This document shows, in pieces, positions 1 through 6,318 of a stretch of DNA of 64,000 bases. Numbering within the stretch: position 1 is the stretch's first letter; each line of letters begins with the position of its first letter. A program made the position numbers and the translations under genes. Location: the NCBI GenBank assembly GCA_963851245.1, contig CAWKOH010000016.1:62001-126000 (forward strand), read 5' to 3'. This DNA is from CAWKOH01 sp963851245. GTDB lineage: Bacteria > Actinomycetota > Acidimicrobiia > Acidimicrobiales > Palsa-688. Under the pieces are notes generated by a model. It was not told the DNA's origin. It made no database searches and saw only the letters and a program-made list of their open reading frames with translations.

Positions 1-1
1 C

Positions 2-1398
2 CGCCGCGTGGAAGGCGGCGAGCCGATCGCCGTTCACTCACCAGCGGACGGCTCGCTTCTCGGTCATGTTCCGAATGGTGCCGAGACCGAGGTGGCAGCA
101 GCGGTGGACGCCGCCCGGGGCGCTTTCCCGGCGTGGGCGGCGCTGGGAGCGGACGGGCGGGGTGACCTTCTCGACCGGTTCGCGGCGGCGATATTGGACC
201 GCACGAACGATCTGGCCGACGTCGACGCCGCGGATAACGGTGGTCTGGCGGGCATGGCCCGGCATGCGATGGTGCCGCGCAGCTCACAGAACATCAAGTT
301 TTTCTCGGACTGGGCCCGTCGTCTCCATGGCGAGGTCATTGAGGGGCCGTTGGTAGACAATGTGGTGCGCTACGAGCCTGCCGGCGTCGCCGCGCTGATC
401 GTTCCGTGGAACGCGCCCTGATGCTCGGCACCTGGAAGATCGGACCTGCGCTCGCGGCGGGCGACACTGTGGTCGTCAAGCCGCCGGAGTGGGCGCCGCT
501 CAGCCTGTCCCTTCTCGGCGACATCGCCCTCGAGGCCGGGATCCCACCCGGGGTCCTCAACATCGTGCACGGCTACGGCGAGACGGCCGGCGCCGCGCTT
601 ACCCGTGACCCAGGTGTCGACCGGATCAGCTTCACGGGCTCGCCGGGCACGGCCCGGATCATCGCCGCCGCGGCCGCACCCAACCTCACCCCCGTCGGTT
701 TCGAGCTGGGCGGCAAGTCGCCGTTCATCGTGCTCGACGACGCCGATCTAGCCGAGGCGGCGAGGACCGCGGTGATGCAGTTCGGCAACGCCGGGCAGGT
801 GTGCCTAGCCGGCACCCGCCTGGTGGTGCACCAAGACATCGCCGACGACTTCATCGACCGGGTTCGCGCCGAGCTGCCAACCATGTCCGTCGGTGATCCC
901 GGCGAGCCTGGCACCCGCGTCGGACCGCTCATCCATCCCGTCCACGCCGCCAGGGTGAAGGGGTTCGTCGACCGGGCCATCGCCAACGGGGCGTCCACGG
1001 TGGTCGGCGGCCATCCCCACAAGCAGGGCCCGCTCTACTTCGAGCCGACCATCCTCACTGAAGTAGAGAACGACGATGAGATTGTCCAATCCGAGGTGTT
1101 CGGACCGGTCCTCACCCTCCAGACGTTCAAGACTGACAAAGAGGCCATCGAGATGGCGAACTCGACCGAGTACGGCCTCGCGGCCATGGTGTTCTCAACT
1201 GACGAGGACCACGCCCGCCGTATCGCTGACCGTGTCATCGCAGGGACCGTGTGGGTCAACTGCTTCTACGTCCGGGATCTGGCCGCCCCATTCGGCGGGG
1301 CCCGCAAGTCGGGTATCGGCCGCGAGGGAGGAACCTGGAGCTTCGACTTCTTCTGCGACATAAAGAACGTCGCCGTCAAGAGAGGCTCCTTCGCATGA
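2..1398 (+). pseudogene. hpaE: 5-carboxymethyl-2-hydroxymuconate semialdehyde dehydrogenase, frameshifted and 5'-partial
   Basis: This is an NAD-dependent aldehyde dehydrogenase of the type that oxidises the semialdehyde formed by homoprotocatechuate ring cleavage. The first frame runs from the window edge and stops at 419-421, just inside the conserved PWNAP-LMLGTWKIGPALAAG motif. The second frame continues that motif from about 418. Adding one C to the C-run at 416-418 joins the frames exactly, so a single-base deletion separates them. The second part carries the catalytic glutamate in FELGGKSP and the catalytic cysteine in GQVCLAG. About 464 residues are visible and family members have about 485-500, so the true start probably lies left of the window; GTG at 8 is the only internal candidate. 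hpaD and hpaG homologs follow, which supports the assignment. Whether the indel is real or a sequencing error cannot be told here. Confidence 0.82.
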
Positions 1399-1489
1399 AC
1401 CTTACCGAGCGCGGCGCGCCATCTCACCCGGCGACGACACTTCCAATCCGACCCGGCCCCCGCGCCGAGTAACAGAATCGAGGGACGAC

Positions 1490-2365
1490 ATGGGACAGAT
1501 CGTCGCGGCGGCCGTCGTGGCCCACCAACCAATAGTCATGGCGCCGGAGGACTTTCGGCGCATGGGCGGAGGCGGCGAGGACACCAGCCTGGTCAGCGGC
1601 TTCGCCAGAATCCGAGAGGCCATGGACGCCGCAGGTGTCGACACCTGGATCATCTTCGACACCCACTGGTACAGCACTGTCGAACACGTCGTCGCCGGAG
1701 CCGAACACTTCAAGGGTGTCTACACCTCCGACGAGTTGCCGACTTTGATCCACGACCTGCCCTACGACTACCCAGGAGCGCCCGCGCTCGCCCATGCCGT
1801 CACCGAGGCCGCCCGGGAACGCGGGGTGAGAGCGCTCAACGCCACCAGCCCATACCTGGCGCAGCACTACCCGACCCTCAACCTCGTTCACCACATGCAC
1901 CGAGGCGAAAAAGTCCTCACCGTCGGGGTGTGCCAGACCGCCCAACCCCACAACTTCCTCGACTTCGGCGCCACCATCGCCGAAGCAGCGAACAGGACCG
2001 ACGGCCGGGTCGCCCTGCTCGCCTCCGGCGGCATGACCCACCGCTTCTGGCCGATGGACGAGATCCTCGACCACACCGGCTACGCCCCCGAGCACTGCAT
2101 CTCTCCCGCCGCGGTCGACGTCGACCAGCGGATCCTCGAACACTGGCGTAACGGGGAACACGCCGCGGTCATCGACGCCTATCCCGACATCAAACCGTTC
2201 CACCCCGAAGGCGATCTGGGCCACTACCTCATGATGGTTGGAGCGCTCGGCGGCCGTGACTGCACCGCCACCGGCCGCCAATTGTCAGCCTACGAAAACG
2301 CCGTCGGCACCGGACAAGTCCACATGTGGTTCGACACCGCAAGCGTGGCGGCGGCCACCCTATGA
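1490..2365 (+). CDS. hpaD: 3,4-dihydroxyphenylacetate 2,3-dioxygenase, class III extradiol type
   Basis: This 291-residue protein belongs to the LigB/class III extradiol dioxygenase superfamily. The family opens the homoprotocatechuate ring with non-haem Fe(II), giving 5-carboxymethyl-2-hydroxymuconate semialdehyde. The N-terminal VAHQPIVM (His12) and the DTHWYS segment near residue 60 fit the iron-binding and active-site histidines, and an HYPTLNLVHHM segment lies near residue 125. Length matches E. coli HpaD (about 283). The ATG follows a GAGGGA-type ribosome site. The stop overlaps the next start by four bases (ATGA), so translation is probably coupled. The preceding semialdehyde dehydrogenase and following FAH-family isomerase/decarboxylase form a coherent meta-cleavage route. 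A related catechol substrate remains possible. Confidence 0.85.
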   Translation: MGQIVAAAVVAHQPIVMAPEDFRRMGGGGEDTSLVSGFARIREAMDAAGVDTWIIFDTHWYSTVEHVVAGAEHFKGVYTSDELPTLIHDLPYDYPGAPALAHAVTEAARERGVRALNATSPYLAQHYPTLNLVHHMHRGEKVLTVGVCQTAQPHNFLDFGATIAEAANRTDGRVALLASGGMTHRFWPMDEILDHTGYAPEHCISPAAVDVDQRILEHWRNGEHAAVIDAYPDIKPFHPEGDLGHYLMMVGALGGRDCTATGRQLSAYENAVGTGQVHMWFDTASVAAATL

Positions 2366-3150
2366 CCTTGACCGGCTGGACCCTTCCCCAAACCCCGAGC
2401 GGCCACACCGCCACCCTCACACCGCCACCGTGGCACTACTCCGGCGAGATCATCGCGGTGGACTTCACCGCCGACCCCGACCACGTCGCCGCGCTCGCAC
2501 CAACCGGCTTTGACCCTACCGGCGACGGAAGCTGCACCCTGTTCTTCGCCGACTGGTCATCCGCCGCGGACAACGACCCCCGCATCAAAGCCGACCCCGC
2601 CCGCGGCCAATACCACGAGGCCTACATCGTCCTCACCGGCACCTTCGACGGACGCCCCGCCGGGCGGGTCCCGCACATCTGGGTCGACTCCGAACTCTCA
2701 CTGATCCGCGGTCTCGTCCAAGGATTCCCGAAGAAACTCGGCCAGGTCTCCATGACCAAACCCGTCGAGCTCGGCAAGGGCGGCTCCAAGAAAGCCCCAG
2801 GCGAGACCTTCGCCGCCCACGTCTCCGCCATGAACCGCCGCCTCGCATCGGTGAGCATCACCATCGAAGCCCAATCCACGAACGCCCGTCCCGCCGGTCT
2901 CAGACCGCTCATCCACACCCGCCTATGGCCCTCCCTCGACCAACCAAGCCCAGCCGTGCACGAGCTGTCCATCGTCAAGGTAGAGGACTTCGAGGTCGGA
3001 ACCGTGTGGACCGGAACCGCACAGCTGGAATTCGGACAGTCCGAGTTCGACGAGATCCACCTCCTGGCGCCGACCAGCATCGGACTCGGCTACATCTACT
3101 CATCCGCCTTCACCGCTACCGGCGGCACCACCATCGCACTGGAGAGCTGA
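2362..3150 (+). CDS. acetoacetate decarboxylase family protein
   Basis: The protein (262 residues from this ATG) resembles the acetoacetate decarboxylase (ADC) superfamily. A GLVQGFPKKLGQ segment near the middle places paired lysines where ADC uses lysine for Schiff-base chemistry. A longer reading from GTG 2326 exists, but the ATG at 2362 overlaps the hpaD stop by four bases and starts a typical N-terminus. It sits between the ring-cleavage dioxygenase and the FAH-family decarboxylase. A role in the same pathway is likely, perhaps as an extra decarboxylase or tautomerase acting on an oxo-acid intermediate, but the reaction is not established. The classic E. coli hpa operon has no such gene. 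Confidence 0.72.
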   Translation: MTLTGWTLPQTPSGHTATLTPPPWHYSGEIIAVDFTADPDHVAALAPTGFDPTGDGSCTLFFADWSSAADNDPRIKADPARGQYHEAYIVLTGTFDGRPAGRVPHIWVDSELSLIRGLVQGFPKKLGQVSMTKPVELGKGGSKKAPGETFAAHVSAMNRRLASVSITIEAQSTNARPAGLRPLIHTRLWPSLDQPSPAVHELSIVKVEDFEVGTVWTGTAQLEFGQSEFDEIHLLAPTSIGLGYIYSSAFTATGGTTIALES

Positions 3151-3151
3151 C

Positions 3152-4000
3152 ATGAACGTCCTGCAAGGTCCTCGCCGCGAACAGCGACGAGTCCTCCACG
3201 GCGGAACACCAGCCTGGGTCACCATAGATGGCGACCAACTCGTGCTCGGCGACGGACGGCGCATCGCCGAAACCGACGCCACCTACCTCCCCCCGTGCCA
3301 TCCCACCAAGATCCTGTGCATCCACCTCAACTACGAATCCCGGCGGGTTGAGTTCCAGGCCCCAACCCTCGTCACCCCCACCTACTTCCAAAAGCCCACC
3401 ACCGCCCTCAACAGCCACCGCGGCCTCCTCTGCCGGCCCGAAGGCACCCAGTACCTCAACTACGAAGGCGAAGTCGCCGCGATCGTCGGAACCCCAATGC
3501 GCAACGTCGCCCCCGACGACGTCTGGGACCATCTGGCCGGATTCGCGTCCGCCAACGACGTCGGCCTACAGGACTACCGCGACACCGACGCCGGCTCCAT
3601 GCTCCGCGTCAAAGGCCAAGACGGGTTCTGCCCGATCGGACCCGGCATCGTCAGCGGCGTCGACATCCGCGACAGCGTCCTCCGCACCTACCGCAACGGC
3701 AGCACCGTCCAAGAAGCAAAAATCACCGAGATGACCTTCGGCATCGACTACCTCTTCGCCGACCTGTCACGCCACATCACCCTCCTCCCCGGCGACATCG
3801 TCCTCACCGGTACCCCCGCCAACTCACGACCCATGCAACCCGGCGACACAATCGAAGTAGAAATAACCCAAGTCGGGCGACTCCTCAACACCGTCATCGA
3901 AACCCCAGCCCCCGTATCGCAGATCGGGCACCAGCCCACCGACTCAAACGCCGTCCGCGCCGTCGCCCTCGGAAACGACTCGCGCCGAAAAGGTGAATAA
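3152..4000 (+). CDS. hpaG: fumarylacetoacetate hydrolase family protein, HpaG/HpcE-like isomerase/decarboxylase
   Basis: This 282-residue member of the FAH family probably decarboxylates 5-oxopent-3-ene-1,2,5-tricarboxylate and/or isomerises 2-hydroxyhepta-2,4-diene-1,7-dioate in homoprotocatechuate degradation. The C-terminal part has the family signatures: YEGEVAAIVG with its metal-binding glutamate, KGQDGFCPIGPGI, and LLPGDIVLTGTPA. E. coli HpaG is a duplicated two-domain protein; this is a single-domain version. A GGAG sequence 11 bases upstream of the ATG supports the start, one base after the ADC-family stop. It is the last gene of the operon. FAH-family substrate assignment is difficult, so the specific role rests mainly on context. 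Confidence 0.75.
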   Translation: MNVLQGPRREQRRVLHGGTPAWVTIDGDQLVLGDGRRIAETDATYLPPCHPTKILCIHLNYESRRVEFQAPTLVTPTYFQKPTTALNSHRGLLCRPEGTQYLNYEGEVAAIVGTPMRNVAPDDVWDHLAGFASANDVGLQDYRDTDAGSMLRVKGQDGFCPIGPGIVSGVDIRDSVLRTYRNGSTVQEAKITEMTFGIDYLFADLSRHITLLPGDIVLTGTPANSRPMQPGDTIEVEITQVGRLLNTVIETPAPVSQIGHQPTDSNAVRAVALGNDSRRKGE

Positions 4001-4294
4001 CAGGCCAGCCGACAACTTCTAAGACTGGTACCTCGTTCACCAGCTGGCAAGGCCAGTCCGATCGTCAACCTCTGGCGTGTCCTACCGCCCAGACCCCACG
4101 ACCGTACTCGGAGACGGGACCATAGACATCGCAAAAGCAACTCAATCCGGCCACTCGAGCACAGCGGGTTACTGCAGTCCAGTGGTGGTTGAACGCGTCC
4201 CATAACCGCTGCCCCCATGCGCGGTGGCGGGGCGCCCTGTAACATCAGCTCTGAGGCGCTTATGAAGGAGGCCTCGGGCGCCTCTCGGTCGATT
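4001..4294. other. intergenic gap between the hpa operon and a toxin-antitoxin pair
   Basis: The genes on either side converge. No convincing coding frame, RNA gene or strong terminator hairpin is visible; short open frames here lack codon bias and recognisable motifs. Confidence 0.5.
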
Positions 4295-4669
4295 TTAGAG
4301 GGCTACTTGGAAGGGAACCGGCGAACCCGGACCCATCCCGGTGTGACGACGACCACCGCTCCGAGATTTGAGCTCGGCTTCGGTTTCGGCCAAGCAGTCG
4401 AGCAGAAGCTGTGCCTGTGCGTGAGGTCTGTGAGGAGCGCGTCGCAGTAGCAGCACGCTCGTACCGGGATGGCGTCCAAGCGCCAGTAGCTCGCCGAAGT
4501 CGGTGTCCGCGGTGCTCACGAACCGCTCCTCGTTGACGGCAACCCGCATTACTTCGGGATCGGCAGAGCCGAGCAGGTTGCGTTCCGAGACATGGATGGC
4601 GTCGTGATCGGCCTCACGCAATAGGCGAGCCACCGTCACTGACAGTGACTCGTCGACCAGGAGCTTCAA
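4295..4669 (-). CDS. DUF5615 family PIN-like protein, putative toxin
   Basis: The N-terminus MKLLVDESLS, followed by HVSERNLLGSADPEV and later STADTDFGELL, is the DUF5615 arrangement of conserved acidic residues. This PIN-like family is thought to include metal-dependent ribonuclease toxins. It is 124 residues, with an unusually long, low-complexity tail after LLDCLAETEAELK. The start overlaps the stop of the upstream DUF433 gene by four bases, which is the standard order (antitoxin first) for this pair. Toxicity is inferred from family and arrangement. Confidence 0.72.
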   Translation of the reverse strand: MKLLVDESLSVTVARLLREADHDAIHVSERNLLGSADPEVMRVAVNEERFVSTADTDFGELLALGRHPGTSVLLLRRAPHRPHAQAQLLLDCLAETEAELKSRSGGRRHTGMGPGSPVPFQVAL

Positions 4670-4899
4670 CCGGCTGGACGGAGAGGTAGTTCCCGCTCGT
4701 CGACCGCGGCCGCCGCGTAGCGAAGGGCCTCTCGGATGTCGTCCACGCTCAGCTGAGGGAATTCAGAGACGATCTCGTCCTCAGCCATCCCATCTGCGAC
4801 CATGCCGACCACCGTGGCCACCGGGATGCGGGTCCCTCGGATGCAAGGGACGCCACCCATGATCTGGTGGTCGATGTTCACGCGGTCGAACACGGTCAC
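4666..4899 (-). CDS. DUF433 domain protein, putative antitoxin
   Basis: The core DRVNIDHQIMGGVPCIRGTR and the following helix-turn-helix-like segment (VGMVADGMAEDEIVSEFPQL) define DUF433, a small DNA-binding-like domain normally paired with DUF5615 genes. The open frame extends to 4986, but the 29 extra residues are unlike the family. GTG at 4899 gives the usual length of about 77 residues, so that start was chosen. The pair is adjacent to a tRNA-derived scar, where small mobile modules often land. Antitoxin function and autoregulation are inferred. Confidence 0.72.
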   Translation of the reverse strand: MTVFDRVNIDHQIMGGVPCIRGTRIPVATVVGMVADGMAEDEIVSEFPQLSVDDIREALRYAAAAVDERELPLRPAG

Positions 4900-5504
4900 G
4901 ATCCTAACCCGGGCACGCGTAGGCGCAGGCGACGATTCGCTCTCCCGAGCGATCGGACGATGGCCGCTCATGTCGCCGGCAGTCACCGCTCCGGCCCGAT
5001 GATGAGCGTCGGAGGTGACTTGGCTCTCGGCAGCTTGAGGAAGGGCGGACGAGTTCGCTGGCGCGGGCCTTGGGTGGTGCGGCGTTCGCAGCTGAGGGTG
5101 GATGCCGAGGTCAGCAGAGAGACTGCGGCGCTCGTCGGCGGTGACGACCTTTGGAGCAGCCCGAGTAGCCCCTGGTGCCGTCGGAGCGCGGCCCGCACGG
5201 TCGAGAATGTCAGGTCTTCGATCTGCTCAAGGCCCGGCATCGCGAGCTGATCGAACAACGCCGGCGGGAACGGGGTCCTACATTGGGCGTCGGCCGCGCT
5301 GCCAGGTTACCCCAGGGGCGGAGGTGGACTGACTGTCAACTGGCAGCGCCTGAGTGGTAGCGCCTGAGGATGCTGGGTCTTCCGTGACCAAAATGTGACC
5401 GAAACGATGGTCAAACGCGGTCTCGGACGGTCCCCCGTGGTCACCCGAAAAGTGGCTCTGACCTGCGACGACGCCGAATTGACCTGCAGGCGTCTCACCG
5501 CTCC
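4900..5504. other. about 600 bases with no convincing gene; possible element scar
   Basis: A 91-codon minus-strand frame at 4983-5258 has a plausible start but no recognisable domain, and the opposite strand is equally open, so neither is called. GTGACC occurs twice 11 bases apart at 5384 and 5395, and AGCGCCTGAG occurs twice 15 bases apart from 5345. These could be binding repeats or debris. The stretch ends at a truncated tRNA gene, so it may be the residue of an integrated element. Confidence 0.4.
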
Positions 5505-5555
5505 ATCGGACTCATAATCCCTCGGTCGTGGGTTCGATCCCCACCGGGCCCACCA
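5505..5555 (+). pseudogene. 3' fragment of a tRNA-Met (CAT) gene, probable attachment-site scar
   Basis: The anticodon loop CTCATAA (CAT at 5513-5515), variable region, a perfect T-arm (GTGGG-TTCGATC-CCCAC), an acceptor 3' strand CGGGCCC, discriminator A and encoded CCA are present. The matching 5' acceptor strand GGGCCCG and a D-arm are absent upstream, and the anticodon stem pairs at only three positions. The gene is therefore truncated at its 5' side and cannot make a tRNA. Integrative elements that use tRNA genes leave exactly this kind of 3' piece. A full-length copy should exist elsewhere in the genome. Confidence 0.75.
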
Positions 5556-5682
5556 GATAGCACCGGGCCCACCAGATACCACCGGGCCCACCAGATAACA
5601 CCGGGCCCACCAGATAACACCGGGCCCACCAGATAACACCGGGCCCACCAGATAACACCGGGCCCACCCTCCCGGGCCCACC
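5553..5682 (+). repeat. 19-base tandem array derived from the tRNA 3' end
   Basis: Directly after the encoded CCA come six units of GATANCACCGGGCCCACCA (5556-5574, 5575-5593, 5594-5612, 5613-5631, 5632-5650 and 5651-5668, the last lacking its final A). A degenerate CCCGGGCCCACC follows at 5671-5682. Fourteen bases of each unit copy the tRNA's own terminal CACCGGGCCCACCA. The first two units differ only at the fifth position. There are no spacers, so this is not a CRISPR. Confidence 0.9.
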
Positions 5683-5693
5683 GGCAGAGTCGA

Positions 5694-6318
5694 TCAGTCG
5701 TTCTCGACCGTGTAGTCCCAGTTCGCGACTACGTGCTTGTGGTCCGGCGCCCACTGCAGTAATTCCCTCGCCGACCAACTCGTAGGCCCGCAGCTGGAAT
5801 GTCAATCGTTGTCCCGGATGTAGCACCGCGGGCGGCTCGGCTGCGTCTGGGACGAGGCCCATGACGAAGACTGAGCCCAAGTGGTCGACAGAGTGGAAGG
5901 CGGCGATCGAGACCGGGACGTCCGCCGTGGCTGCGTACATGGTCACGGTCCACGTGCAGGTCGTGGCGTCGTGCTGGACCGGGAGCCCCTCGCCGGGGAC
6001 GACCGGTCCGCTCACGTCGACCATGACGTCCCAACCGGAGGTCTCCACCTTGACGGGTAGGCCTTCGACCGTCAGCGCTGGTTTGGTCATGGTCCCGACC
6101 AGGGTGGCGTCGACGGACGGGTCAAGGGTCTTCTTCGGCAGGAAGGCTGGATACTTCGAGTGCGAGCTGCTGCAGCCGGCGATGACGACGAGCGCCAGAG
6201 CGGTCGCACCTAGAGCGCGGCGAAGGCCGGGCCCTGGGGCCCGGCCTCCTTGACCTCTACCGTTGGGGGCCTCGGTTGGCCGTCGCCGGGAACCGGGCGC
6301 CGTTCGCTCAGTGGTCAC
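5694..6318 (-). pseudogene. secreted lipoprotein of unknown function, one +1 frameshift
   Basis: The N-terminus has a basic region, a hydrophobic segment (LGATALALVVIAGC) and a lipobox ending at Cys, so it should be a lipid-anchored exported protein of about 208 residues. The rest looks like a small beta-rich domain with no recognised family. The main frame would run on into the tRNA-like repeats, which is clearly artificial. Near 5758-5765, dropping one A restores LLQWAPDHKHVVANWDYTVEND and a TGA at 5694-5696, a much better C-terminus. Its start overlaps the stop of the phosphoesterase gene by four bases, so the two are co-transcribed. Confidence 0.65.

Noticed and set aside
4983..5258. 91-codon minus-strand frame as a gene
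   Set aside because: No recognisable domain and an equally open opposite strand; its position near a tRNA scar suggested an integrase remnant, but no catalytic motif is visible.
5556..5682. Possible CRISPR array
   Set aside because: The units are contiguous, with no unique spacers and no cas genes in the window.
5512..5693. Open minus-strand frame giving WARWGSNPRPRDYES and repeated GPVLSGG / YLVGP
   Set aside because: This is the antisense reading of a tRNA 3' end and its tandem copies, a familiar annotation artefact; the real lipoprotein C-terminus lies in another frame ending at 5694.
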